Source: CAYQJV01 sp964417925 (lineage in GTDB: Bacteria; Hydrothermota; Tepidihabitantia; B3-TA06; CAYQJV01). From it: 64,000 bases of DNA. The position numbers and the translations under genes were made by a program. Below the pieces are notes generated by a model. The model saw only the letters and a list, made by a program, of their open reading frames with translations. It made no database searches and was not told where the DNA came from. Positions 43,521 through 52,160 of the stretch are shown one piece after another (within the stretch, counting starts at the first letter, position 1; the number at the start of each line of letters is the position of its first letter). The stretch is from contig CAYQJV010000004.1 of the NCBI GenBank assembly GCA_964417925.1, positions 1 to 64,000 on the forward strand. The letters run 5' to 3'.

Positions 43521-44692
43521 CAAAATTCGTTTAAAAATCTTAGATGTATTTTTGCCCTATTCAAAACCCCTTCAGGAATTCCGACCGAAAGTTTAACTTT
43601 AAACTCTTCATTCTCAAGCACCATTCCTACACCATAAGAGTAAATAAAATTAGAAAGTTCAATAAGCCCAAAGTCATAGAATAAAAATAAAATTTTAAAA
43701 AGGAAAATCTCATTTCTCTGCCAGTACACACTTCGGGAAGTAAATTCATTTTCATAATACCCTCTAACTGAGGATGCACCGCCTGTTTTTACAAGTTCTA
43801 TTGAGTCTATCCTATCTGCTTTTATATTTTTAAACATATACTCTATATTTAACTTTTTATAATCTATGGTACCGTAAAAGGACACACTATAAAACTCATA
43901 ACCACTATTTAACACTACATTAAACAACCTGCTCTCCATCCCTCCTTCAATCAATCTTCTTGTAAACTGTATCTTCGGCGTCTTTAAAATTCTTGTTCGC
44001 GTTCCCCAAAACACCAAAACTTTTTGTGTAAAAGGGTATTTGACTCCAATTCCTGTCTCAAAAACCATTGAAGTAGTATCTTGGGAGGTAAAGGAGACAT
44101 CACCGTATATAATTAAAGGAAGACCTAAAAACCATCCTGTTTCTACTCTTGAAAAGTACTTCTGATATTGTTGAGGTAGTGAAACCCATGAAAGATTCAA
44201 CTTCTCTCTACATCCTAAAAAATTATCAAGTACTGCATTTACCGTTCCCACAGGTCTTTCTTGCCAAGAAAAAATTCCATTTATCAAATTACTTCTTTTC
44301 TCTTCTGCTTCAAACTGAATGATATACCCTGCTTTATCTTTTAACAAACTAAAAGAGTTCACTTCTATTCCTGCTTTTTTCAAATACTTTATGTATCTTT
44401 CCCGTACTGTATCTGAATACACAAAAGGAGAAAAAGAAATAATTTTTTTTAAAATAGAACAGGAAGTATATACATTTCCATGAAATTTAATATCTTTCAC
44501 ATAGACTTTTTCATGAGGAAATATTCGCAGATAAAGAAGAGAATCATCTATCCCGTCTATTTTTATTTCACAAAAGGGATATCCTTTGTTGGAATAATCT
44601 TCTAAAATCAACTCTATATTTGAAAAAGATTCCATAGGAATCTGTAAAAAAGAACACAGAGGTATCAAGATAAAAATAAGTATGGCTTCCAT
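43520..44692 (-). CDS. Omp85/D15-like outer-membrane protein with one POTRA-like domain
   Basis: A 390-aa protein with a signal peptide, a POTRA-like region (VKDIKFHGNVYTSCSILKKI, residues about 65-85) and a beta-barrel ending EF. The barrel carries GGASSVRGYYENEF, the VRGY/F lid-lock motif of BamA/TamA/TpsB proteins. It is much shorter than BamA, so a specialised insertase or transporter is likely, perhaps for the Wzi-like protein made from the next gene. The 5' end overlaps the HNH gene by 28 nt. Confidence 0.8.
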   Translation of the reverse strand: MEAILIFILIPLCSFLQIPMESFSNIELILEDYSNKGYPFCEIKIDGIDDSLLYLRIFPHEKVYVKDIKFHGNVYTSCSILKKIISFSPFVYSDTVRERYIKYLKKAGIEVNSFSLLKDKAGYIIQFEAEEKRSNLINGIFSWQERPVGTVNAVLDNFLGCREKLNLSWVSLPQQYQKYFSRVETGWFLGLPLIIYGDVSFTSQDTTSMVFETGIGVKYPFTQKVLVFWGTRTRILKTPKIQFTRRLIEGGMESRLFNVVLNSGYEFYSVSFYGTIDYKKLNIEYMFKNIKADRIDSIELVKTGGASSVRGYYENEFTSRSVYWQRNEIFLFKILFLFYDFGLIELSNFIYSYGVGMVLENEEFKVKLSVGIPEGVLNRAKIHLRFLNEF

Positions 44693-45207
44693 TGTGGAGG
44701 AGGATTGGTAATGGAACGGAGGACAAAAGTAAAATAATGGGGTTTCTTAGGTTTCTTAAGTAACTTCATTCCTGCCTGAGCAGGAGTTCTGTTCCCCTTC
44801 TTAGCATTGCACTCCTCACAGGCACATACCAAATTTTCCCACGTATCTTTCCCCCCTTTTTCTTTTGGTATCACATGGTCTATTGTCATCCTCTGTTTCT
44901 GCTTTCCACAGTATTGACATGTGTAGTTATCTCTTCTCATAATGTTTGCCTTTGTTAATGGAACATCTCTTCGTTGTATTTTGACATAGTAATTTAGTCT
45001 TAAAACTGAAGGTAAAGGGATGGAGGTGGAGACAGATCTCACTATAACTTCATCTTCTTTCTCTATTATCTCTGCCTTTCCTAAAAATATAAGAGTAATA
45101 GCACGCTTAGCATGACATATAGTTAATGGCTCATAACTCTGATTAAGAACAAGAACCTTTTTGTTTAGGATGTTATCTTCCTCCTTGTATAAATATCTCT
45201 TTTTCAC
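44665..45207 (-). CDS. HNH endonuclease-family protein
   Basis: The protein has an N-terminal KVLVLNQSYEPLTICHAKRA segment and the HNH core CQYCGKQ...MTIDHVIPKEKGGKDTW...CACEECNAKKGNRTP with two zinc CxxC knuckles. This is the common short HNH type with N-terminal wing, perhaps in DNA repair; the function is unknown. The GTG at 45207 has no SD and overlaps the TPR gene by 35 nt. A strong AAGGAGG (45180-45186) sits 8 nt before an ATC at 45171, in frame with VLVLNQSYEPL, where homologues usually begin; the real start may be non-canonical. Confidence 0.85.
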   Translation of the reverse strand: MKKRYLYKEEDNILNKKVLVLNQSYEPLTICHAKRAITLIFLGKAEIIEKEDEVIVRSVSTSIPLPSVLRLNYYVKIQRRDVPLTKANIMRRDNYTCQYCGKQKQRMTIDHVIPKEKGGKDTWENLVCACEECNAKKGNRTPAQAGMKLLKKPKKPHYFTFVLRSITNPPPQWKPYLFLS

Positions 45208-46339
45208 ATCTCATTTTCAATTTGGTGAGATACTCTATCCTCTTATTTGCATAAGAAGAAAAATTAGGATCTCCTTTTATTTTTGAAAAATAAGATATTC
45301 CAAGTTCACAATACCTTTTTGCTTCTCTCCATTTTTTTGCTTTAGCAGCTCTTACTGCTTTGTGTGTATACAGTTCTCCATAAAGGGCAAAGGCAGGAAA
45401 ATAATCTTCCTGCAATTTGAGAATTTTCTTAAGTTCACTCTCTGCCTTTGCAAGATTTTTCACAGTAATATAGTAATCTGCCAAATGCAATCTCACAGCG
45501 GGATCATCGGGCTTGGTCTGAACAGCCTTCACATAATATTCCCTTGCTTTTCTGAATTTCTTTATCTTCATGTACATATCACCCAGTTTAACCATCACAT
45601 CTGTATCGTCTGGCTTCTTGGAAAGTATGTAACTGTAATGTTCTTCTGCTTTTTTATACTGCTTAAGTTCCACATATATATCTGCTATCTTCTCCCTTGC
45701 AATAAAATCTTCAGGATACTTTTCTATTATGGGAAGAAGATTCTTCAGAGCTTCTTTATACCTTTTCTGTTTAAGCAAAAAATCTGCATAGTGATTTCTT
45801 AAAGCAAGATTACTTGGATTAGTAGCAATTCCGCTTTTATATACAGAATCTGCCTTTTCCTTTTCATTCATTCTTTCATAGGCATTTGCTATTCCAAGAT
45901 AAAAATCTGCCTCTGTAGAATCGTATTTCAGTCCTTCATAATAGACTACAAGGGCACTGTCATATTTACCCATCGCTAAGTAAACTCCGCCAAGTCCAAG
46001 ATATCCTTTTATACTATCAGGATATAGTTTTATTGCCTTTTCATACAACTCTTTTGCATTTGTTATATCTCTTAAATCCTGATAAGTCCTTGCAGCACCT
46101 ATAATTGCACTATATAGAGTAGAGTCTATCTTCAATGCCTCCAAGAAATTCTCCAGGGCTTTATCGTATCTTTTCTTTTTATAATAATCCACTGCAATAC
46201 TTACATATTGTAAAGCCTCGGAGATCTTCAAAGTGTCTGTAGATGTAAGCACTTTCTTCTCAACCGTAGTACTAGGAGCGCATAGTTCGTTAGTTGCAAA
46301 AAACACAACAGTTAAAATTATAAATGCTATTTTTTTCAT
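45173..46339 (-). CDS. Secreted TPR-repeat protein
   Basis: A 388-aa protein with signal peptide MKKIAFIILTVVFFATNELCA and about nine TPR units (e.g. AVDYYKKKRYDKALENFLEA, GGVYLAMGKYDSALVVYYEG, GDMYMKIKKFRKAREYYVKA). It is probably a periplasmic scaffold. ATG 46339 follows GGAGG; an in-frame start at 46354 precedes the SD. It is the first protein gene after tRNA-Ala (40 nt apart, no promoter of the usual form between) and opens the TPR-HNH-Omp85-Wzi-UbiA-UppP operon. Confidence 0.85.
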   Translation of the reverse strand: MKKIAFIILTVVFFATNELCAPSTTVEKKVLTSTDTLKISEALQYVSIAVDYYKKKRYDKALENFLEALKIDSTLYSAIIGAARTYQDLRDITNAKELYEKAIKLYPDSIKGYLGLGGVYLAMGKYDSALVVYYEGLKYDSTEADFYLGIANAYERMNEKEKADSVYKSGIATNPSNLALRNHYADFLLKQKRYKEALKNLLPIIEKYPEDFIAREKIADIYVELKQYKKAEEHYSYILSKKPDDTDVMVKLGDMYMKIKKFRKAREYYVKAVQTKPDDPAVRLHLADYYITVKNLAKAESELKKILKLQEDYFPAFALYGELYTHKAVRAAKAKKWREAKRYCELGISYFSKIKGDPNFSSYANKRIEYLTKLKMRCEKEIFIQGGR

Positions 46340-46378
46340 ATTCTTCACCTCCATTTATCAAATTATCAAACTCTTTAA

Positions 46379-46451
46379 TGGAGCCGACGGGACTTGAACC
46401 CGTGACCTCCGCGCTGCCAGCGCGGCGCTCTCCCAACTGAGCTACGGCCCC
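46379..46451 (-). tRNA. tRNA-Ala (anticodon GGC)
   Basis: Minus-strand cloverleaf: acceptor GGGGCCG/CGGCTCC (one G-T pair), D-arm GCTCAGTTGGGAGAGC, anticodon loop CTGGCAG, T-arm GGGTTCAAGTCCC, discriminator A. The stem of G+C-rich pairs is long and regular. CCA is not encoded. It reads GCC/GCU. Confidence 0.95.
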
Positions 46452-46460
46452 TTATTTTAA

Positions 46461-46488
46461 ATTTTATTTACGCTTGTAAAAAAGTCAA
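46461..46488 (-). promoter_or_regulatory. tRNA-Ala promoter, probably driving the envelope operon
   Basis: Minus-strand TTGACT (46483-46488), a 16-nt spacer and TAAAAT (46461-46466), 9 nt before the tRNA. Confidence 0.75.
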
Positions 46489-46530
46489 ATTACTATCGTT
46501 AGAAACCATTAATTTTTTATCAAGAAAAAA

Positions 46531-47040
46531 TTAATACCTTTCTTCCACTGATATTGTAAGAATTGTATCGCCCTTTTTTATTTTATCTACTATCTCCATA
46601 CCATAATCCACTTCACCTATTACAGTGTATTTTCCATCAAGTTGAGGCATATCTTTTTTACATATAAAAAATTGACATGAATTGGTATTGGGCTTTCCAA
46701 AATTTGCCATTGAGACGGTGCCTCTTTTATGATGTAATTTCTTTCCTTCTTTATCATCTGCAACTATATACCCTGCGGTACCTGTTCCATCTCCTCGTGG
46801 GTCTCCTCCTTGAACTATATTATCGGTAACAAGATGGAAGGTAAGACCATTGTAAAAACCTTTTTTGGCAAGTTTTGTAATATTTTTAACATTTATGGGA
46901 GATTTATCTTTATATAGTTTAATTCCAAAAACTCCTCTTCCTTTTACCTGAACAAGCATGTATATTTCTTTTGGTTCTTTGGGTTTTGAAGAACAAGAAA
47001 GAACCAAAAGGAGAGTTATCAAAAGCTTTAAAAATTTCAT
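46531..47040 (-). CDS. Cyclophilin-type peptidyl-prolyl isomerase lipoprotein
   Basis: A 169-aa protein. The signal peptide MKFLKLLITLLLVLSCSS has lipobox VLSC. The cyclophilin core follows: NVKNITKLAKKGFYNGLTFH, VQGGDPRGDGTGTAGY, GTVSMANFGKPNTNSCQFFI and LDGKYTVIGEV. The usual Arg of the FHR catalytic motif reads FHL here, so isomerase activity may be reduced. It would fold proteins in the periplasm. It has an SD-containing leader and its own promoter. Confidence 0.9.
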   Translation of the reverse strand: MKFLKLLITLLLVLSCSSKPKEPKEIYMLVQVKGRGVFGIKLYKDKSPINVKNITKLAKKGFYNGLTFHLVTDNIVQGGDPRGDGTGTAGYIVADDKEGKKLHHKRGTVSMANFGKPNTNSCQFFICKKDMPQLDGKYTVIGEVDYGMEIVDKIKKGDTILTISVEERY

Positions 47041-47073
47041 AGAACCTCCTTTTTTTTGAATTTTGCTCTTAAA

Positions 47074-47101
47074 ATTTTATCTGTGTATTTATCATTGTCA
47101 A
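47074..47101 (-). promoter_or_regulatory. Cyclophilin promoter
   Basis: Minus-strand TTGACA (47096-47101), a 16-nt spacer and TAAAAT (47074-47079), followed by a short leader with AGGAGG before ATG 47040. Confidence 0.7.
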
Positions 47102-47172
47102 GAAATACTTTTATATTTTCTCATATTAACTTTTTCCAATGGAAAATAATTAACCTCTCAAATATAAATTTA

Positions 47173-47200
47173 TTGACTTTTTTAAATATAAGCGTAAATT
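47173..47200 (+). promoter_or_regulatory. Promoter of the ptb-fabH operon
   Basis: TTGACT (47173-47178), a 16-nt spacer and TAAATT (47195-47200), then a leader with AAAAAGGAGG before ATG 47235. Confidence 0.7.
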
Positions 47201-47234
47201 TATTAAAGACCTGGAAAACAAAAAGGAGGCAGGA

Positions 47235-48140
47235 ATGATAAAAACTCTTGATGAAATTGTATCGCTTGTAAAATCAAAACCAAAAATGAGACTTGCAGTA
47301 GCATGTGGTGAGGACCCCCATACAATTGAAGCAGTAGCAAGGGGTGTAAAGGAAGATATGATAAATGTAACAATGGTGGGAAATAAGTCTCATATTGAAC
47401 AGGTAGCAAAGGAATACTCCATTGACCCTTCAATTTTTGATATAATTGATGAACCTGATAAGATAAAGGCAACCAAAAAAGCAGTATCTCTGGTTAGGGA
47501 AGGAAAGGCTGATTTTCTGATGAAAGGACTTGTGGATACCGCAATATATATGCGAGCAATCCTTGATAAGGAAGAGGGACTTTTACCTGAAGGAAGAATT
47601 CTTTCCCATATCACTGTTTTACAGGTTCCCACATATCACAAACTTCTTATAGGAATAGATGTAGCGGTAATAATTGCTCCAACCCTTGAACAAAAAATAA
47701 CAATGATCAACTATGCTGTAGAAGTAGCACACATTTTGGGAATAGAAACACCCAAGGTAGCAGTCCTTGCTGCAGTAGAGAAAGTTAATCCTAAAATGCC
47801 TGCAACACTGGAGGCCGCTATCCTCTCCCAGATGCAGAAAAGAGGGCAAATAAAAGGATGTATAGTGGACGGCCCACTTGCCCTTGACCTTGCAGTATCT
47901 GAAGAAAGTAAAAAGATCAAAGGAGTCGTAAGTGATGTAGCAGGAGATGCAGATATTTTGATATTTCCTGATATTGAAGCAGGAAATATTTTTTATAAAG
48001 CAGCAGTCCATCTTGCTAAGGGAGAGATTGCAGCAATAGTTGCAGGAGCAATGAAACCATGTGTTCTCACTTCAAGAGGCGATTCAGAAGATTCCAAATT
48101 TTACTCAATAGCTTTGGCTGCACTTGTAGCTGGTAAATAA
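47235..48140 (+). CDS. Phosphate butyryl/acetyltransferase family enzyme (Ptb-like)
   Basis: A 301-aa protein of the PTA_PTB family: MRLAVACGEDPHTIEAVARG, EGKADFLMKGLVDTAIYMRA, PEGRILSHITVLQVPTYHKL, KVAVLAAVEKVNPKMPATLE and SDVAGDADILIFPDIEAGNI. Length and motifs match phosphate butyryltransferase rather than Pta. It would exchange acyl-CoA and acyl phosphate. No butyrate kinase is adjacent; instead fabH follows 12 nt downstream, hinting at acyl supply to fatty-acid synthesis (inference). Confidence 0.88.
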   Translation: MIKTLDEIVSLVKSKPKMRLAVACGEDPHTIEAVARGVKEDMINVTMVGNKSHIEQVAKEYSIDPSIFDIIDEPDKIKATKKAVSLVREGKADFLMKGLVDTAIYMRAILDKEEGLLPEGRILSHITVLQVPTYHKLLIGIDVAVIIAPTLEQKITMINYAVEVAHILGIETPKVAVLAAVEKVNPKMPATLEAAILSQMQKRGQIKGCIVDGPLALDLAVSEESKKIKGVVSDVAGDADILIFPDIEAGNIFYKAAVHLAKGEIAAIVAGAMKPCVLTSRGDSEDSKFYSIALAALVAGK

Positions 48141-48152
48141 AAGGAGAAGTTA

Positions 48153-49133
48153 ATGAGAAGGTTAAAGATAATAGGTACAGGCAAATACCTCCCTGAAAAG
48201 ATACTTACCAATTTTGACCTTGAAAAGATGGTGGATACTTCAGATGAGTGGATAACAACAAGAACCGGAATAAAACAAAGGCATATTGCAAGGAATGACC
48301 AGGCCTCTTCGGATCTGGTGATTGAAGCTTCAAAACAGGCAATAAAAAATGCAGGAATAAAAAAGGAAGACATTGATGCAATAATCGTTGCCACCGTAAC
48401 TCCGGATACCTTTTTCCCATCCACTGCATGTTGGGTGCAGAAAGGATTGGGAATAAAAAATATTCCTGCTTTTGATATCTCAGCTGCATGCTCTGGATTT
48501 CTGTATGGACTTGAAATTGTTTCAGGGCTCATAGAAACAGGAATTGCAAAAACCGTCCTTCTTGTAGGAGTGGAGACTCTCTCTAAAATCACAAATTGGG
48601 AAGATAGAAGTACCTGTGTACTTTTTGGAGATGGAGCAGGAGTGGCAATAATTACAGCAACCACTGAAGATAGAGGAATAATGGGTTCTGTGTGGGGGGC
48701 AGATGGAACCCTTGGGGAACTTCTAATACAACCTGCTGGTGGAACCAGAATGCCTGCTACCCATGAAACTGTGGATAAAAAACTGCATACAATACACATG
48801 CAGGGAAATGAAGTATTTAAACACGCTGTTACAAAAATGGGAGAAGCAGCCATTGAAGCGTTGAAAAGAGCAGGTATTAAAGGTGAAGAAGTTTCCCTTT
48901 TTATCCCCCATCAGGCAAATATAAGAATAATTGAAGCAACTTGTAAAAGGGCAAAAATCCCCATGGAAAAAACAATGGTTACCATAGACAAATATGGGAA
49001 TATATCTGCTGCAACAATACCTATCACATTACACGATGCTTTAGAGGAAAAAAGAATTAAAGACGGTGATATAATATTATTTGCTGCCTTTGGCGGTGGA
49101 TTCACTTGGGCAGCTACTGTATTGAAATGGTAG
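48153..49133 (+). CDS. fabH: Beta-ketoacyl-ACP synthase III FabH
   Basis: A 326-aa thiolase-fold enzyme with TGIKQRHIARNDQASSDL, catalytic Cys in DISAACSGFLYGLE (about residue 112), His in FIPHQANIRIIEA and Asn in YGNISAATIPI. It starts fatty-acid synthesis by condensing an acyl-CoA with malonyl-ACP. SD AAGGAGAAG precedes the ATG. It is in an operon with the Ptb-like enzyme. Confidence 0.96.
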   Translation: MRRLKIIGTGKYLPEKILTNFDLEKMVDTSDEWITTRTGIKQRHIARNDQASSDLVIEASKQAIKNAGIKKEDIDAIIVATVTPDTFFPSTACWVQKGLGIKNIPAFDISAACSGFLYGLEIVSGLIETGIAKTVLLVGVETLSKITNWEDRSTCVLFGDGAGVAIITATTEDRGIMGSVWGADGTLGELLIQPAGGTRMPATHETVDKKLHTIHMQGNEVFKHAVTKMGEAAIEALKRAGIKGEEVSLFIPHQANIRIIEATCKRAKIPMEKTMVTIDKYGNISAATIPITLHDALEEKRIKDGDIILFAAFGGGFTWAATVLKW

Positions 49134-49138
49134 TTTAA

Positions 49139-49471
49139 TTACTCTTTTATTTCTTCAAGCAGTGATATTATTGCTGGAGAAAGAAGGAATTTTTCTATTT
49201 TTGCCCACACTGCAATCTCCACATTAACCACATTATATCTTGACTTAAGCTTCTGAGCAAGTTTTTCTTTATTTAAAGTAAACTCCACACTGGACATTTC
49301 ACGAATCTCATTAAAAAACGAAAGTAACCATTCCTTTTCTTTCTTTTCATTGAGAGGATACCCTTTGGGAAGATGCATCTTCACATGTTCCAGGGTAGCA
49401 GAAACTATATCATCCTTTCTTTTCTGATACACTCTATCTGGCATACTTCTTATTCTTTCAAGTCTCTTCAC
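49139..49471 (-). CDS. Conserved-looking protein of unknown function
   Basis: A 110-aa soluble, mostly helical charged protein (RSMPDRVYQKRKDDIVSATL, then WLLSFFNEIREMSSVEFTLN). I recognise no family. The start is probably GTG 49471, 8 nt after the upstream stop. It is the last gene of the tRNA-Arg(ACG)-headed unit and converges with fabH. Confidence 0.6.
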   Translation of the reverse strand: MKRLERIRSMPDRVYQKRKDDIVSATLEHVKMHLPKGYPLNEKKEKEWLLSFFNEIREMSSVEFTLNKEKLAQKLKSRYNVVNVEIAVWAKIEKFLLSPAIISLLEEIKE

Positions 49472-49478
49472 CAGGGCT

Positions 49479-49943
49479 TCACCAGTTGATTCCCTCCTCT
49501 ATTGCAGTTTCTTTGGGAGGTATTAAACATGGTTTGTAGTGATCAATAACATAAATTTGGTGAGGTTCAAGAATCTTTTGAATATCTAAGGCAAATTCGG
49601 TTAATTTATCTTGGTATTTCTTCTTCAATTCTTTATAATACCTCTCTGCTCTGTATACTCGCTTTTTTAAATCATCTGGGATACTCTTTCTATGAAGAAG
49701 AGTATCTCTGAGTTCTTCCAGAACCCTTAACTTTTCTGCAAGTGTGTCATTTTCACTAAAAAGTTGCTTCTTTAGCTCTTCTGCCTGCTTTATCTTCTCT
49801 ATAATAAAGTCTATCTGCTCCTTACTCAATTCAAGAGCGTATAAAAGGTTAAGAGCGTGTACCTCTTTTGTTAATTTTTCCCATTGATCCATCCCAAATG
49901 CAATACACATACACATCAAAATCAGCAAAGAAACTCTTTTCAT
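49479..49943 (-). CDS. Secreted helical protein, Spy/CpxP-like
   Basis: A 154-aa protein with signal peptide MKRVSLLILMCMCIAFGMDQ and long amphipathic helices: LLYALELSKEQIDFIIEKIK resembles an LTxxQ motif, and ERYYKELKKKYQDKLTEFAL continues it. Periplasmic Spy/CpxP/zinc-resistance-like chaperones have this form; assignment is tentative. The SD AGGAGG is strong. Confidence 0.6.
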   Translation of the reverse strand: MKRVSLLILMCMCIAFGMDQWEKLTKEVHALNLLYALELSKEQIDFIIEKIKQAEELKKQLFSENDTLAEKLRVLEELRDTLLHRKSIPDDLKKRVYRAERYYKELKKKYQDKLTEFALDIQKILEPHQIYVIDHYKPCLIPPKETAIEEGINW

Positions 49944-49979
49944 CCTGCCTCCTTTTTTATTTAGACTTTAATAGGATTT

Positions 49980-51548
49980 TTAAGGTTTAATCTTCAAATT
50001 TATAACTGTATCCTTCTCATACTCCTTTCTTTTGCATGGGAAATCTTCATTGTAATGCAAACCTCTTGACTCTTTTCTCTTCAATGCAGAGATTAAAACA
50101 AGTTGAGAAACTTCAAACATATTTCTTGTCTCACAAAGACAAGGACTTATTACATAGGATGGATATATGCTTTCAATTTCAGCAGACATTCTTTTTATTC
50201 TTTTAAGAGTTTTTTCCATCCTATCCATGTTTCTCACAATTCCTGCTCCTCTCCACATCTCTCTTTTTAACATCAATACATAATAATCAAGAATTGAAGT
50301 ATCTTTTATCTTTACCACCTTATATTTATCAAGATCAAAATAAATTTTTGTATTTAACTTTTCTTTAAGGATCTTGAGGGAATACTCTGCTGCATTCTGG
50401 GAAAATACAAGAGCTTCAAGTAAAGAGTTTGAAGCAAGTCTGTTTGCTCCGTGCACCCCAGTACATGCAACTTCACCAGCTGACAAAAGAAAAGGCACTG
50501 AAGTTTCACCATGAAGTCCTGTTTTTACCCCTCCAACTGAATAATGAGCAGCAGGAGTTACAGGTACAGGAGTTTCTGTAACATCTATTCCGAATAAAAG
50601 ACAGGTATTGTATATGTAGGGAAATCTTTCCTTTATTCTTTCTTTTCCAATAGAAGTCATATCAAGCAGTACGTAGTGTTCTTTTCTTCTTTTAAGTTCA
50701 TTATAAATAGCCCTTGCAACTACATCTCTTGGAGCCATCTCCTTATCAGGGTGGTAATTTTTCATAAACCTTTCTCCATCTATGGTACGCAACACTGCTC
50801 CCTCTCCCCTAACTGCTTCAGAAATTAGAAAAGCTCTTCCATCTATTTTATATCCATAAAGGGATGTTGGATGAAACTGTATAAACTCAAGATTTGCAAT
50901 CAAGGCTCCTATCCTATATGCCATTGCTACCCCATCTCCTGTAGCTATGGGAGGATTGGTGGTATGTTCGTATATCCAGCACAACCCACCAGAAGCGAGA
51001 AAAACTATTTTTGCATTTATGATTTTAAGTTCATCTGTTTCTCTATCCATAACCACTGCTCCATGGCATCCTGACTCATTGCATAGAAGTTCTACTACAA
51101 AATGATTTTCAAGAATCTTTACCCCTTCTTCTCTAACAGTTCTTACAAGACTTTTTTCAATTGCATTACCGGTTCTATCCTTTGCATGGATTATTCTTGG
51201 CCTTGAATGCCCTCCCTCTCTACCAAGATGAAACTCATCTCCTCTTTTAGAAAACTCAACTCCCAGTTTATCCAATTCCTTTACCAGTTTCGGACCCTGG
51301 TATGCTATTTTTCTAACAGCCTCTACATTACATAAACCATCTCCTGCTCTTATGGTATCTTGCATATGAATCTCAGGAGAATCGTCCTTACCAACCGATG
51401 CAGCTATACCTCCCTGAGCATAGTTGGTATTGGATTCAATATCTTCCTTTTTGGTAACGATAACAACTCTTCCTGCTTTTGAAACGATGTGCGAATACCA
51501 TAATCCTGATATTCCTGAACCAATTACCAAAAAATCAGTTTCTATCAT
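49980..51548 (-). CDS. nadB: L-aspartate oxidase NadB
   Basis: A 522-aa flavoprotein with FAD motif DFLVIGSGISGLWYSHI, TNYAQGGIAASVGKDDSP, GREGGHSRPRIIHAKDRTG, EFIQFHPTSLYG, GEGAVLRTIDGERFM and TPAAHYSVGGVKTGLHGETS. It oxidises L-aspartate to iminoaspartate for NAD synthesis; the wording of the helical C-terminal domain (MWRGAGIVRNMDRMEK) is also NadB-like. nadA and nadC are not nearby. It overlaps the upstream gene by 4 nt. Confidence 0.95.
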   Translation of the reverse strand: MIETDFLVIGSGISGLWYSHIVSKAGRVVIVTKKEDIESNTNYAQGGIAASVGKDDSPEIHMQDTIRAGDGLCNVEAVRKIAYQGPKLVKELDKLGVEFSKRGDEFHLGREGGHSRPRIIHAKDRTGNAIEKSLVRTVREEGVKILENHFVVELLCNESGCHGAVVMDRETDELKIINAKIVFLASGGLCWIYEHTTNPPIATGDGVAMAYRIGALIANLEFIQFHPTSLYGYKIDGRAFLISEAVRGEGAVLRTIDGERFMKNYHPDKEMAPRDVVARAIYNELKRRKEHYVLLDMTSIGKERIKERFPYIYNTCLLFGIDVTETPVPVTPAAHYSVGGVKTGLHGETSVPFLLSAGEVACTGVHGANRLASNSLLEALVFSQNAAEYSLKILKEKLNTKIYFDLDKYKVVKIKDTSILDYYVLMLKREMWRGAGIVRNMDRMEKTLKRIKRMSAEIESIYPSYVISPCLCETRNMFEVSQLVLISALKRKESRGLHYNEDFPCKRKEYEKDTVINLKIKP

Positions 51549-52153
51549 TTGAATTTTAAAACAAATCCAACATCTATCTTTCTTCCATCAAACCCTGTTT
51601 TTATCTCAACAGGCTTTTCTGTAAACACAAGACAATCTATCATGCTTGCAAATCTTGTAAGAAGTGCAAAACCAAACCATAACTCTGCTCGCTGAAATGC
51701 CTCTCTTTCCAAATCCCTTATTTTTATATATTCATCCCATTTTTCAGAGTCAGACCAGCACCAAAAATCGTCACCAAAATATCCATGTTTTTTTATGTAT
51801 TCTTGTTGTTTTGCATAATCATTAGGATACTTCTCCCTGGCTTCTCTTGCAATATCTTCATTGTAATCCTCAGCACTACGGTAATATTCCACTGCAATAA
51901 GATATTCCTCGTCTTTTCTTTCTGGATTTGCATTTGCATACATAGAAGCATAAGAAAGAGCGTCTTCTTTTTTTATGTTTCCATACCAGTTGAATCCAAG
52001 CCATAAAGAAGTGGTAAAAATTCCTGACCATAAAAATACCTCACCCTTTCTTTTCTCACCCAGCATTATTTCTCCAGTTCCAGGAAGAATAAAAGATGAA
52101 AGGGTGATTACTGGTTTTGAAACAAAATAAACCAAAAGTAAAATATTCACCAA
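51545..52153 (-). CDS. Membrane protein, DUF5683-like
   Basis: A 202-aa protein with an N-terminal hydrophobic pair (residues about 5-25 and 38-60, the second LWSGIFTTSLWLGFNWYGNI) and a soluble helical middle rich in Tyr, Glu and Asp (YYRSAEDYNEDIAREAREKY). LPGTGEIMLGEKRKGEVFLW resembles the DUF5683 'PGxGQ' start of small envelope proteins. The function is unknown. It lies between the M6 protease and nadB. Confidence 0.6.
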   Translation of the reverse strand: MVNILLLVYFVSKPVITLSSFILPGTGEIMLGEKRKGEVFLWSGIFTTSLWLGFNWYGNIKKEDALSYASMYANANPERKDEEYLIAVEYYRSAEDYNEDIAREAREKYPNDYAKQQEYIKKHGYFGDDFWCWSDSEKWDEYIKIRDLEREAFQRAELWFGFALLTRFASMIDCLVFTEKPVEIKTGFDGRKIDVGFVLKFK

Positions 52154-52160
52154 TACCTCC

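Noticed and set aside
51785..52006. Plus-strand frames opposite the DUF5683-like gene and NadB
   Set aside because: No start signals; both lie opposite supported genes.
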